DNA of 64,000 nucleotides from Anisus vortex. Its lineage: Eukaryota > Mollusca > Gastropoda > Planorbidae. The position numbers and the translations under genes were made by a program. The DNA is taken from assembly GCA_949126835.1 (NCBI GenBank), contig OX421507.1:8894121-8958120 (forward strand), read 5' to 3'. Below are positions 23,756-35,335 of the stretch, piece after piece. The stretch's first letter is position 1; every line of letters begins with the position of its first letter. The notes beneath the pieces were generated by a model. The model was not told the origin of the DNA, did no database searches, and worked only from the letters and a program-made list of their open reading frames with translations.

Positions 23756-26700
23756 AATAGGGGGAGAGTAAGAAAAGAAAGCGAGATAAAGAAAAAATTG
23801 AGAATGTAAAAGAGAATGGAAGGATGGTAACAAACGAAACGATAGAGAAAGAAACATTTTAAAGAGAGAGAAGGGGGATGGTGGAAAAGTTATTGATTGT
23901 TGAGGAGAAAGGGATGGAAAGACTAAATTAACGAAAGAAAGAAAAAACAGATTGAAAGCGAGAAAGATAGAGAGAACAAAAAACCCCCACAGAGATTTAG
24001 AAGGAAAGAAAGAGAGGGAAGGAAAGAAATACTGAGTCGTGTTTCTTCCTCATATATTTTCTGTACAAGGTTAAATAAACAATTTTCTTTCGTTAACCAT
24101 CAATACGAGGGTTGCAAAATTCAAATGAATGTAGGCCTATATTTATAATATTATAAAGGCAGTGCCCTCACATGGGGGAGGGGGCAGAGGGGGGCATATA
24201 CCCGGGACTATATGCACTTTATATGCCACTTCTAGGGGGCGGTACATTCAGCCTAAGTTCATAGCCTACATTTTAGGAGAGTTGAAGGGGAAATAAAATT
24301 TGAAACACAAATTGTAAACAAAAGGAATAATGAATAAGATAGACTAGTAGAAGTTGACTTCTTATTTAATTACACTCACACTGTTATATACAAATGTTTC
24401 ACTTTTTAATAGGCTCACAACGTTTCATCAAAGATTGGCTCATCTAGAATATTCTTAATAGAAAATTGCATTTAAAAATGTCTTTAATCATAATAATCAA
24501 CTAAGCGCAGGCACTAAAGTTCCACAGATTCTCAACGGGGACGTTATCGCCCCCCACAGGGGGCGGTGAGAAGCTCTGGGGGGGGGGGCGCTGATGTTCC
24601 CGGGAACAGTAGGGAGCGGTGAAGAGTACATTGGGCGGTACGAAAGTAGCCTACTTGAAATAGATTCAACACCACTGATTTTTTAATTACCAAAATTAAG
24701 ATCTGCTTCACTTATAAGAAGGGTAATCTTGAGCTTTGACAAAGGCTTATCGACTTATGTCTACTGTGTAATTGTGAGGTAAAAGTCATATAAAGCCCTT
24801 TCTGTACTTAACCTTGATATATTGCTATATTTAGACTGTATCTGAGAAATGCAGATGGGGGCAGTGATTAGATTTTTAGAAGAGGAAGTAGGGTTTAGGG
24901 TGAGTATAAATTAAATATCTGGCTCAGCACGTTATAAAACGAAGTTCGGTACTTTTGTTCATCACAGTTTCATTCAAATTGTTTTGGTTTTAATTTGAAT
25001 AAATTAGATTTATATAGCCTTTGATTTATAAAAACCAGTTTTGATATCGACTTATGAAAGAAATATAAGTTGAGCAAAAGCACTATGCAGAGACGAATTA
25101 ATGAAATGGCACGTGATCAGTGGCGTAGCTAGGGTCATCTGCGCCCGGGGACATGACACAAAGTATGCGCCCCTTCTCGGACCGACAGAGTCTGGGAGCT
25201 CATTGAGCCCCGAAGAAAATGTTGAAATTTTACTGTTTATTTGGTTCATTTTCGAAGCATCTGGTATTTTAATGAAATAGAATACAGACTAATAAGTCTC
25301 TATATGATTGTAAACAATTTATTTGAAAAAAATAATTCTACTAATTATACATGACTGGAATAGTCATAGTTTACAACAAATTGATCCTCCTTGATTTGAC
25401 TGACCCAAACACGTCAATCACGTTGTCAAAATTAATATTCTCAAGTGTTTCTCTTTCGATGCCAAGGAGTGCAAGATCACTCAGACCAGGGGTCGGCAAC
25501 CTTTTGCAAATTGTGTGCCAAACTAGGATTTCTAAACCGTTCAGCGTGTCAACAGCCTAAAAGTCAACCTGCTTTATTATACTGGTTTTTTATATTTTTT
25601 TTATAAGACAATTTAACTCCGAAGCAAGACAAACGCCAAAAGCAAAAAATAATTGACGCATTTGTGATTATCAATCTTTTTATTTGCTTTTATACCCCAA
25701 AAAATATTACCATACTTTCACATTTTTGGTAATGATTTTGTAAACATTATTATTTGGTTGTCCAGAAAAGGATCTAGCAACTGATAATATTGATGACAGT
25801 TTATTCTCAGAGTTATGAAAAATTTATATAATAGAGAGGAATTTGTATGTAGTAGCCTAATCATACAAACTGGGTAGTTAATATGATGTTTAAAAAATGT
25901 GCATGAAATGTTTTAATCATATAGATCTAATATTTATATAATTTTCAACTACATTTTACAGTTTGGCCATTATAACCTTATAAGTTGTAGGCCATTAGTC
26001 TATTATGAAAGAAAAATAAGAAGCACAATATTAGGAATAATAACATAAATAAAACGGGCTGATTATCTCCCTTTAATTCAAATAAGGTTTTAAATTTTGA
26101 TTCAATATTGATGGTATTCATTACAATATTTAATTTTTAGAGGTATACAATTGATTTACGTTAAACAGTTGTAAAAAAACATTTCCAGCATTAATTGTTT
26201 GTCCATTTTCCCATTTGATTTGATTTAACCCGTCCTTGTAAATGCGTTCAACTAGCTGAAATGTGTCGCTCTGTCATTCAGAAACATCGTCTTCAACAGT
26301 CAGTTTTCCTCATTAAGAACTGGAAAATGTTTGTTTTTTAATAAATAAAAAAAACACCTCTTGGAAGTCTCTCTGCCGACCTCTGTCTCAGATGATCTTG
26401 TCCCATTGAACTAAATAAGACAAAATAAGCTTCAGTTTGCTGTAGGATCGCTCACAGCTTGCAAATGAAACAGCAATCATTAGACGTATTTGCAGTGAAA
26501 TGCGCAGATTCGGAAATACGTCATCTCCATATGAAACAACAAAACCAAGAAGATCCAAGGGAGTTTCCGGTAGAACTTCAGTCCGGGCACCGAGAAGCAT
26601 TTTGCAGTCTCCGATTGCTGTGCACAATTCGTGACCATTCATTGACGTCAGTGTCGTAGAAATGTTGCGAATTTGACGAAGTGTATCGATATTTGTATCA

Positions 26701-29700
26701 GCGAGAAGAGTTTTGACGTCTAGTAAAAATCCAAATTGGTGTTGAGCTTTTTTAGACGCAAAAACCGTATTGATATCTTCTGTCGGAGTCTATCAATTAC
26801 GCTGTTCATAACACGTGCAATTTCTTCTTCTGCAGAAAGTCCTGCATCTCTTGCTAATTCTCCAGGCATCCTCCTTTGTCGTCTAATCCTTCTGTCAACC
26901 TCGATTCCCAAAGTTGCGCATCTTGTTTTTCCATTGTCTACCGCAACCTGGCTCAAATTATCACGAATGTTGACAAGTTCTTGCTCCAGCGATTCAAGCT
27001 CGGATGCTTGCTGCTTCCTTAAAATTCATAGGATCCTGCAAACGTTTCTGGACACGATCAGGCGTCATAGTTGCAGCTTCTGATAATTTTTCCAATAGCC
27101 CTACTAGTTCATCTAGTCTTTCATAAATAGCTTTAGCAGCTTCTGATCGTGCACTCCAGCGTGTTTTACTCTTCACTGTGATTGGCACAACTCTTCTAAT
27201 TCTCCCCAACGAGTTGTTGAACGAGAAAAAAACAAAATATATACTTTCAACTGTTTTAAAAAATGTGATAAGAACTGGATCCTGTTTAGCTGAGTGTACT
27301 CATGCTAAGTATATTCGACTCGAAATTATCCAACCTGTATAATTGTTAAAACCAGATGCCACTTTCAGTATATGAAGGATAATATTTGAACCCGAACTGA
27401 TCTTTGATTTAAAAAAAACGCCATCAGCAATCCTACATTGTGGATGTGTCATTTGTTGTATCAGTAGAATGGCGCCCCTTAATGCTCAATGGGGGCGCCA
27501 AAATCATGCTTGCCAACTGGTTTGTAAGGAAGATATTTGTGGAGCTCCAAAATTCAATCTTGCAAACGTCTTCGGGATACATTCGTTTACATCAAAATAA
27601 AATTAAATTATTAGTTGTAATACTCATTTTGGCGCCCCCAAACGTGGCGTCCGGGGACATATGTCCCCCCCCTGTCCCCCCCCCTAGCTACGCCACTGCA
27701 CGTGATGAAGTGAGAGTATATTGCGTGATTACCTAAAAACTTTTCACATTTTTACAACTTGATGGGAGTCCACGCTACCTGACAATAATTAAACGTTAAG
27801 TTTTTTTTATTATTATTATAGAAGGGAACATTTTGCTAATTTTGCTAAAGAAAAATAATTAAGGACACTAAAGTCAAATTATATTACTTTAACTATAATA
27901 CTTTTAAGAATTTTAGTGAAAAAAGAAATTCTTCCATCGACGATGGTATGGATTCTATCATAGCTTGATGTAGTAATTAATGAAATATCTGCCAGATGTA
28001 TTAGCTATGTGTGATTCATCGACAACATTAATTTGCTAAAAATCTCAGTTATCGCATTCATCACTCACTACAATACGTGATTACTGCAGATAACAAAACA
28101 GAAGCAACGCATTCAATGATAGATTGTTCAGAGAGTTTTGCAGATTTTTTTATAGAATAATGAGGATTACAAGTAGTTTGTTACTACCACTTAGGTATGC
28201 TGGTCATCTAAAGTTTAAATATATTGTATGGATCTTTGTTTTGATGCTAAAGGTTTTGGAAACCAAAGACAATTATTTGAGTGAAAATCTCCTAAAATTG
28301 AAAACTAATATCCCTTATTTAATTGAATAAAATAAGTTTTAAAAAAATGATTTCAGGGAATTGACCTTAATTAAAAGAAGACAATGAGCGTTTTTTTTTT
28401 AAATTTATGTCAAAACTTATATTGTACAAGCACAACTTTGGACGCACAAATCTTGAATTTATAAAGAAAAACTGACGAAGACATGCTTACTTCAATACAT
28501 TGAAACAATTAATGATTACTTCAACAGACGATTTAAAGATAATATTATAAACATGAAAATTCCTGATTGGTTATTAGACCTTTGTTTCTATTGGTAAAGT
28601 ATTAAAAGCAGCCCTACCTTTAAAACTGCAAGAAGAATTGATTGAATAAATAACAAATAAAGAATATAAATTGAATGCAGAAATGGGCTATAATCACGAC
28701 TTTTGGTTGCAAAAGGACATCCATCATTTCTCTAGGTCTTTTGGTTTTGACAAAAAATGTCCCTATTTATTGGAACGTAGACGAACTACTAGCAACATAC
28801 CAGGAACAAGCTTCACTTTAAAATTGTTTTATTTTCAAAACCTCTTTAACAATATATTTTTTATTATTATTTATTAAACAACAATTAAACAAATGTAATC
28901 ATTTCAGCTCTTTTTAGGATATTTCAGCTCTTTTTAGGATATTTCAGCTCTTTTTAGGAGATAAAATTGCATACAAATCTAGTCGGCCTATACAAATTGT
29001 ATGCGGCAAATTTGACTCATTAGTTCAACTTCGAATTTGGGGGGGGGGGGGGAGCAGTGAGAGATAACATTTTGATAAAGGGGGCGGTGAGCCGAAAAAT
29101 AACTTATGCACTAAACAAAGCAGTTGTAGAATGCAAGGGGGGGGGCTCTGAAACTTTTGCCCTGGGGCGCTTCATAGGCTTGTGAGGGCCCTGTGTACAG
29201 GCAGTGTTTTTATTAACCCTTACAGTCCCGGGCGCGTATAAAGCGGAACTGAAGGCAGCATAGATAGAAGTAGGTCGGTACGGGAAGGGTTAACGGTCAT
29301 TTAATTACTACTCTCTTATATAACTCATTTGATGCAATAGAATTGGGTATGTAAAGTAGGCCTATATTGTATGCGTTTATTTAATGAAACGACACCATAT
29401 TTAGCATTATATATATATATACAGATAGATAAATAGATGGATATAGGTAGATAGATGTAGATAGATATATAGATATAAACGTTAGTGTTTGTATTTATGT
29501 AATGTAAATGTCATAACTTTATTTCATAACAAAAAGTCTTCTCTTAATAAAAAAGAAGAAATGTTTTAGGTCAGTGTTACACACTCGATCTGTAGGCTAC
29601 TAAAATGTTAAATATCTTTATGTAAGCAATGTCCATATTATAGAGATCAGTGATTTTAAGAGACACGCTCTCTCTTATCTTATGTTTAATAATTTCCGTT

Positions 29701-30179
29701 ACAATGTTACAATGCTTAACCACTTTATAATATCTAATATATTTGTATGAAAGTATGTGTCAATAGCGAATTTGATAAGTGAATTTTAAGACACGTGACC
29801 GAAAATGTACAACTATCATCGTTTATTCTTATTTTGCATTTATTTATTTCTTAAGGCTTAACTAATGAATTTTTTATATAAATTAGGATTTTTAGGATCC
29901 ACATAATATAGGCTACTATAGACACTTTATTAATACCGATTTGCCTATAGGCCTATTGTTGTCTAATAATATTTTTTTGTGTATGTAGCTACATGTAATT
30001 GTAACCCCGGGTAACGCCGGGTAAGGTAGCTTGTTTAATATAATTTTCTTCTTTCTGTTTATCTCCCTTGCCAGTGGTACGCGAATGGAGCAGAAGTGCC
30101 ATCAGGGGACTGCAACACTTGCTGGTGTTCTAACAATCAGATCGCTTGCACCCTAATGGCATGTCCTGAGGACCAATAA
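22256..30179 (+). CDS. Gene A: secreted two-module pacifastin/VWC-like protein
   Basis: Coding exons 22256-22351, 23413-23538 and 30075-30179, all phase 0, give 108 residues. Residues 1-16 (ACVLLLFLGLTWA core) form a signal peptide, so the product is secreted. Two six-cysteine modules follow with spacing C-x17-C-x2-C-x-C-x6-C-x4-C. The first has DSCNTCIC...CTLMACP and the second GDCNTCWC...CTLMACP. The CNTC-x-C...CT-x3-C core is that of pacifastin-type serine-protease inhibitors, but the first loop (17 residues) is longer than the usual 9-12 and resembles the YxxG part of VWC domains. If pacifastin-like, the residues at the reactive bond would be Leu-Met, which suggests chymotrypsin-like targets. 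Each module is interrupted by an intron between Cys1 and Cys2. AATAAA motifs at 30175 and 30185 overlap and follow the stop. Intron 2 is 6.5 kb because of nested hAT insertions. Confidence 0.85.
22607..22905 (+). mobile_element. LINE 3' fragment in gene A intron 1
   Basis: It contains CTTATCCCTTAAGCGA and GGCATGGAATGAGTTGCC and ends near GGAGCGTCACTAATGTATAA. The same insertion is present in gene B intron 1 (36826-37213), so it predates the duplication. Confidence 0.7.
22929..23210. mobile_element. hAT MITE in gene A intron 1
   Basis: The ends are CAGGAGTCTCAAACACG and GTTTGAGACCCCTG, with 8-bp flanks GTCTAAAT and GGTTAAAT. The orthologous copy in gene B is at 37923-38209, so this insertion is older than the duplication. 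It contains a poly(G) run. Confidence 0.75.
23590..24050. repeat. GA-rich low-complexity tract with (GA)n
   Basis: Purine-rich AGAGA/GAAA sequence including a pure (GA)n run at 23711-23750, in gene A intron 2. The counterpart in gene B is 38630-39055. The Ser/Leu/Phe-rich ORFs on the opposite strand are artefacts of it. Confidence 0.9.
25371..27209 (-). pseudogene. hAT transposase pseudogene (ZMYM1-like)
   Basis: The minus-strand fragments occur in the order expected of an hAT transposase. At 26994-27209 there is TRWSARSEAAKAIYERLDEL, at 26720-26956 an RIRRQRR-containing middle piece, and at 26388-26642 the start of the C-terminal dimerisation domain (SFASCERSYSKLKLI). Its remainder (LALLGIE, NFDNVIDVF) is displaced to 25371-25478 by the 899-bp insertion. 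A frameshift just before the insertion, around 26410, and gaps between the pieces show that it is dead. Confidence 0.8.
25487..26385. mobile_element. Inner hAT-like element inside the transposase gene
   Basis: The left end CAGGGGTCGGCAACCTTTTG and right end CTCTGCCGACCTCTG are an imperfect TIR of the common CAGGGGTCGGCAACC type. The flanks ACTCAGAC and TCTCAGAT match at 6 of 8 bases. It splits the C-terminal domain of the host transposase. Confidence 0.75.
28478..28880 (+). pseudogene. Decayed hAT transposase piece (ZBED-like)
   Basis: One frame reads YIETINDYFNRRFKD and MKIPDWLLDLC up to a stop near 28593. A second frame from about 28627 carries LQEELIE and weaker similarity. The order DYFNRRF...IPDW is typical of ZBED-type hAT transposases. 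This is probably the relic transposase of the outer element. Confidence 0.55.
28907..28963. repeat. Short tandem repeat, ~20 bp x 3
   Basis: ATTTCAGCTCTTTTTAGGAT is repeated three times in the outer hAT element. Confidence 0.85.
29217..29289. mobile_element. 73-bp MITE with TTAA target duplication, copy 1
   Basis: The element begins CCCTTACAGTCC and ends GGTACGGGAAGGG, flanked by TTAA at 29213-29216 and 29290-29293. Gene B has the empty site with a single TTAA (TATTAACGTTCA at about 39210). The TTAA target and CCCTT ends suggest a piggyBac-type system. Confidence 0.8.
29999..30036 (+). mobile_element. Helitron-like 3' hairpin before gene A exon 3
   Basis: CCCCGGGTAACGCCGGGTAA followed by GGTAGCTTG matches the 3' end of the Helitrons at 17390-18226 in the opposite orientation. 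It is conserved in gene B at 39862-39894, so it predates the duplication. The 5' end was not located. Confidence 0.55.
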
Positions 30180-31355
30180 AGAGAAATAAATATATACTTA
30201 TAGAAATGACCGTGACATTTAAAAGGATATAACAATCACACAAGACACGACAAATTAACATTGCTAGCAAACGGACGTAACATTACAAGTGACATAACAT
30301 TTTAAAGGGCCATAGCATTATTAGAAATATTAAACACTCAAAGGTCCATATAACAATTCTAGTACCATTAATATTAATGTATTAATTAATCATATTAATG
30401 TTTAGTGGAGCACTTTCAAACGAATAAAACTTTAAAACCTATTTGTTGTTATCAAATTTGTTTTTCTGTTGAGCATATCGCTGACGTAGTGGTCTATTGC
30501 CAGATTGTTAGATTGTGATTCTAAGTTTTTGTGTTATAATGTAAAAATTGAATAACTGTAATGAAGGATAAGGCAATTATAGGTATCATGCAGCAGCTTT
30601 TTATTTTAACCAATTTTAGATTCCATTAATTAGGCCTATATTGAGAGTAATTATTTGGATGCAAAAAACTGGAGGCAATATAAGTGTAGTCAATGTGCAA
30701 CATCTGGTTCACACATAAATATCTAATATACAAACAAAACACACACTCAAAAAACGTTTTTTATAAAGTATGGAGGGGTTAGAATTTATTAAACACAAAT
30801 TGGAATTCGACAAATAAAATAATTTATGCAATGAAATTATATCTGTGGTTCTAACGAGCTTTTTCTTTGTTATATCTTGAAATACATTGATATTAAGAAA
30901 ACTTTTATAGTGGTTGTGTGTGTGAAAGGCTGTTTAAATTTAATTGTACTATTGAGTGTGTATTGTATTATTCCAATCTTACATTATTTGACATGTCATA
31001 GGGCTAATTACTGCTAAAACATATAGGCTAGATAAAATCATTTACTTATTCTCGAATGGAGGGACTGTAATACAATGTTCTCTTTCTTCTAGTGTAACAT
31101 ATTTTGGCAAATAATGTGTTATAGTCATATCTAATTTATCTAGTCAAGAAAACCAGGAACGTTTTGTTAATGTACTTATAGTCATATTAATTCTGTAGGT
31201 CAGAAACATTTGTAATTACTTATTAATATCGCAAATTATAGTGGTGCAGTTTGAAGAGGAAATCTTTGTCATTATCAATCTCGTTGTTCAAATTACTTGA
31301 CATAAGCTTATTTTATATAGATGAGCATCTTTTTGGGACCCATCAACTAAAGAAA

Positions 31356-31795
31356 ACATTAAAAATTTAGAACAAATTCAAAACAGAGCTACAAGGCTCA
31401 TAACTAGTGAATATTCCCAATATTAACAAGAGTAGCACCATTAGTCAAATCACTAAACCTAGAAACACTAGAGGACAGAAGGGCAAAGAGTAAAGTAGTA
31501 ATAATAAATAAGGGATTAAACTCTAATTTAGAAATACAACCCAATAACAAACTGCTGCAAAGCTAAGATAAACATAAATACAAAAACACTTTCCTTATCC
31601 CTTATGCGAGAACAAATGCATATAAGTACTCTTTTTCCCGAGTGGCATACGGGCATGGAATGGGTTGCCTAAACAAACCAGGAACTTAACACCAATTAAA
31701 ACATTAATAAAAATGCAAGACTAGACTCGGACCACGAATGACGGTAGGACGCAATAATCTTCTTTATAGTAGGAGCGTCTGTAATGTATAAGATA
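31356..31795 (+). mobile_element. LINE 3' fragment
   Basis: It encodes QIQNRATRLI-like, LETLEDRRAKSKVV and, with frameshifts, the terminal block also read at 44446-44664. It ends with CTTTATAGTAGGAGCGTCTG and ATGTATAAGATA. It is absent from unit A at the equivalent place. Confidence 0.75.
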
Positions 31796-31814
31796 TAATA
31801 AGAACATTTTAGGA

Positions 31815-33690
31815 AATGAAGGCGTCACGTGGAAGTCTACCTGCAGGCAATAGGCGCAGATACACGAACAAAGGTTGAACAAAAAACTTTAATCCTGCAC
31901 TGTGCTGGACGAAAGGCCATAGAAGTTTGTGACGAATTCACATACCAAGAGGGTGAAAAATGAATCAATGTGACCCAGAAATACTATTGAAAAAGCTGCA
32001 AAACTACTGCGCAAATCCCAGAAACAACGAAGTCTTAGAAACGTTTCGTTTCTGGAATCTCCCCGTAGGTCAGCCATTTGATGCATTTCTGACACATTTA
32101 AGGGCTTAAAGGGGAAATGCAATTTCAAAGACGAAGAGAGAATGATTCGAGGAGACAAAATAGTTTTCTTAGTAGAGAAGAGACTACAAGAAAAACTATT
32201 GCAGTGCACAGAGTTAACATAAAAAAACAAACTATAGATATTAGCAGAGCTTTTGAGCAGACTACCAATAGTTTAGATGAAATTCATAAAGAACCTAATG
32301 TACACATAGACAAAAAATAAATAGGGGAACAACCCACGAGCCCCAGACACCACGAGAATGATATTGAACTGAGTTTCTGTGTAAGCAGGCACGAATTAAA
32401 CAAACTATCATGCCCTGCTTGGGGAGAAACATGTAATAAATGCCGAGAAAGAAATAATTTTGCAAAGAAAATGTAGAGTAAGTAGGAATATGAACATACA
32501 CCAAACTTCTGGGTCTGAGACAGAGTGGCTGAATACAATAACATCATTAGTGAAAAGGCAAAACGAACTAACGGCAGAATGTTGTGTCAATGACCAAAAA
32601 GTAAATTTTCAACTCGACACAGGAGCGGATGTAAACATCATTTGCAAGAAGTTTGTTAAGAAGTCCCAAGCTGTCAAGACGTCATAAACATTAACAATGT
32701 GGAGTCAGTCGAAACAGACACCAAAAGAAATTGCAGACCTACCCATGACAAACCCGAGAAATGGAAGACAACTCTTGTCATATTTTTCTTCGTGGGAAAT
32801 GATTACCAATGTCTTTTAGGCTTACAAACATGCCAAGAATTAAAAATAATAACAATAAATGAAGAAAATTTCATCTCACAAATAACCAGTCAGGCAGAGG
32901 ATTTTAGCCTCAGAGATTTGGGTGAGGTTTCCCTAACAATTGACAAATCAATACCTGCAGTAAGATCTCAGTGTAGAAACATCGCTGATGCATTATCTAG
33001 ACTTAGAAAACATAATCACTAACAGGATGAGGTATTCAACATCATAGTGCAACAGATTTTAGATATTCCAGATTTATTACTAACAAGAGTCAGTCAAGAA
33101 ACAGCTGCTGACGCTACAATGCAAAAGCTCAGGCACACGACAATTACCAGATGGCCCGAAAAGAAAGCACATGTAGACAGTGACCTCATGCCGTATTTTG
33201 ACTTTGCCGAGACGCTGGGAATCAGCGACGGGATACTATTGAAAAGGAAACGAATTATTATCCCCCATAGTTTGCGGAAAGAAATGAAATAAATAAATAA
33301 ATAAATAAATATGAGACTTATATAGCGCATATCCCGTTCCTGTTGGGAACAGTTCTATGCGCTGATGTAAACATAGTGCTGCCTGCTGGCGCAAATACGT
33401 TTACAGGCCCAAAACTCCTGCAGGGTGTCAGGGATCCGCCGGTGGCAGGGATAGAACCCGCGACCTGTCCGTTGGTTTTTGGTTGACAGTCCGGTGTGCT
33501 AACCACTAGACCAGCCGGCCTCACAGAGAAGCTACATTCGTCCAATCTTGCTTTTGATGGAATGATAAGAAGGGCGCGAAATACCATTTTTCGGCCCGGA
33601 ATGTCACAGGAAGTTAGACAGATTCTTGCTCCGTTTGCCAACAAAAAATGCGGAAGTCTTTGTCTTATGTTATTACCATTAAACAGCTAA
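31815..33690 (+). pseudogene. Degenerate gypsy-like LTR-retrotransposon remnant
   Basis: The order is gag-like sequence (31815-32440, ending in a CPAWGETCNKC knuckle whose expected His is Asn), a retropepsin with FQLDTGADVN at 32605-32640, and a short post-protease region. ADALSRL (about 32990) then follows almost directly, so the reverse transcriptase and most of RNase H are deleted. The integrase zinc-binding region comes next (ISDGILLKRKR to 33290, resuming at 33530-33680 after a SINE). Stops and frameshifts are frequent, and I see no LTRs. A 45-bp similar block (CATTATCAATC...TTCAAATTACTTGA) flanks the region at about 31272 and 33697. It is an inactive fossil. Confidence 0.7.
33288..33528 (-). 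mobile_element. tRNA-derived SINE inserted in the gypsy remnant
   Basis: On the minus strand the head GGCTGGTCTAGTGGTTAGCA (A box) and GGTCGCGGGTTCTATCC (B box) are followed by a body and a 3' tail GGAACGGGATATGCGCTATA, ending in (TTTAT)n. This family is different from the SINE at 14868. Its 3' tail resembles that of the LINE at 37218-37880. Confidence 0.8.
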
Positions 33691-33699
33691 GGCCATTAT

Positions 33700-34380
33700 C
33701 AATCATGTTGTTCAAATTACTTGATATATATGAGAACATAACATCTTTAATACTCTAATTGAATGCAAATATAGCTTTCACTTTAAACCAACAATCTTAA
33801 TCGTACCAAGAGACACGCTGTAAAATATTAGACTAGATGCAGCTCTACACCTACATCAAATTATACAGAAGTTTAATTTCTAAATCTGTATACATTTCGT
33901 TTCAAAAAAAATATATTGCTTAGTAGTTACAATTTAAATAAAGTCCATTATTTTGATGACCAGTAGCGCATCCAACAGTTTTACCCAACAAAGGAAAGTC
34001 CGAAAATTCCATAATTTGGGCGCGAATGATTAGATAAGAACCACTCGCGAAATCTACATTTCCATTTTGATAAAAAAAAACAACTGGGAATGTGGTGGAG
34101 GCAAATAGCGAGGATGGAAATGCAGAAATGAGAAATAAATAATTTAACAGAAAATTACTTGCCATATCCCAGTGATACTAAACGCTAAGTATGATGAAAA
34201 ACAAATGTAAGAAAATAGGCCTACAAAGTGATATTTCCAGATGTTTGTCATAATTAAGCAAAATGTCAACAAGTGGATAACACAACGCTCAGTAATAGGT
34301 AATTATGCGATCAACTAATTGACCATAAAACGGCAAAACTGATTTTGAAATGTCAACACGAAGTCTATATGATCTATATG
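33700..34380. other. Upstream region of gene B
   Basis: No ORF of note. The sequence aligns by eye with 20230-20900 upstream of gene A, for example CAATCTTAATC, GACACGCTGTAAAATATTAG and GGTGGAGGCAAATAGCGAGG. Conservation of this block in both copies makes it a candidate for shared regulatory DNA. Confidence 0.5.
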
Positions 34381-34404
34381 AATATATTCAATGTTCTATT
34401 CCAT

Positions 34405-34455
34405 ACAACACGTAAAGAACTCGTTCTGAGCGTTCCAAGTCAAAATCTACTTCTG
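34405..34455 (+). other. Gene B 5'UTR exon (predicted)
   Basis: AACTCGTTCTGAGCG...CTACTTCTG/GTAAGT matches the gene A 5'UTR exon. The TATA-like element upstream reads TATATGAATA instead of TATATAAATA. Confidence 0.5.
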
Positions 34456-34583
34456 GTAAGTTTAATATTGAATGATAATTTAAATGTTTTGACTTAGTGA
34501 CTTAGCGTATTTTCCTTACGCGTATACTTATTGTATAAAAATAGCAACTACAATGTATGTCATATCTTTTTTACTTTCTTTAT

Positions 34584-35335
34584 TTTAAGTTGCATTTTCT
34601 GTCTGTCTGTCTGTCTGTCTGCAATCATGCGTGGTGCAAAAATTGGCTTCGATTTTTCGACCACTTCCCGTGGTCCGATCGAGCTGAAATTTGGACAGCA
34701 GATTTGTGGCGCCTGACAATACATCCTATCAAATTTTCAGTTAAAACGACTTAATAATACGACACTTATGACAATATTCATTTCTTAAAAGGAAAGTATA
34801 AGAAATATTTTAATTTCGCGTTAAAAATGCCTGTGCAACTTTTTATAGTTTTTCGGCGCAAAGCTAGAAAAAAACATAACTATGCGCTACGATTATTTTT
34901 AGAACAATTCATACGGAGTAAGGAGATATTTTTGAGATTTGCAACACAGATATTTTTTGTGTACGTTTCATTTGCAGTAGTCAATCAATTATTTAATTAC
35001 ATGATGGTAAACTTAGTTTGCAAATAAAGGGAGTATAATAAAAACTTGGTTTTTACGGTTTTCTTGTTTACTCCCTTTATTTTAAGTTGCAATGTCTGCA
35101 ATCGTCGTGCAAAAATTGGCTTCGATTTTTCGACCACTTCCCGTGGTCCGATCAAGCTGAAATTTGGACAGCAGATTTGTGGCGTCTAACAATACATCCT
35201 ATCAAATTTTCATTAAAACGACTTAATAATACTACACTTATGACAATATTCATTTCTTAAAAGGAGAGTATAAGAGATATTTTGATTTCGCGTTAAAAAT
35301 GCCTGTGCAACTTTTTATAGTTTTTCGGCGCTAAG
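34584..35335. repeat. Pair of ~250-bp direct repeats in gene B 5'UTR intron
   Basis: Copy 1 (about 34620-34855) and copy 2 (about 35096-35335) share GTGCAAAAATTGGCTTCGAT, CACTTCCCGTGGTCCGATC and CGTTAAAAATGCCTGTGCAA. (CTGT)n precedes copy 1. They are absent from the gene A intron. Confidence 0.8.

Larger units (their letters stand above)
25118..27698 (-). mobile_element. Middle hAT element with perfect TSD
   Basis: The termini CAGTGGCGTAGCTAGGG and CCCCTAGCTACGCCACTG are characteristic hAT ends. The 8-bp target duplication CACGTGAT is exact (25110-25117 and 27699-27706). Length is 2581 bp including an inserted 899-bp element. It contains a broken transposase on the minus strand. Confidence 0.92.
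24160..29193. mobile_element. Outer hAT element in gene A intron 2
   Basis: The ends are CAGTGCCCTCACA and TGTGAGGGCCCTG, an imperfect inverted repeat. The flanks TATAAAGG (24152-24159) and TGTACAGG (29194-29201) are a 6-of-8 target duplication. Gene B has the empty site (TTATGTAGGCAGTG at about 39195), which confirms insertion after duplication. It hosts two further hAT elements (25118-27698 and 25487-26385) and a decayed transposase piece at 28478-28880. Confidence 0.75.
19262..30548 (+). repeat. Tandem duplication unit A
   Basis: It begins TGTAACTGTAATGAAGGATA and ends at GTAAAAATTG, where unit B starts with the same ATAACTGTAATGAAGG. Shared landmarks in the same order: the upstream block with a fragment of the AACAATCTTAATC region, the promoter, 5'UTR exon, three coding exons, an intron-1 LINE fragment and MITE, a GA-rich tract, a Helitron-like hairpin, and the final block CTATTGCCAGATTGTTAGAT. 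The unit is inflated to about 11.3 kb by later insertions. Confidence 0.8.

Noticed and set aside
23582..23857. Ser/Leu/Phe-rich minus-strand ORF (also 38607-39086)
   Set aside because: Opposite strand of a GA-rich low-complexity intron tract, present in both duplicated units but not conserved as protein.
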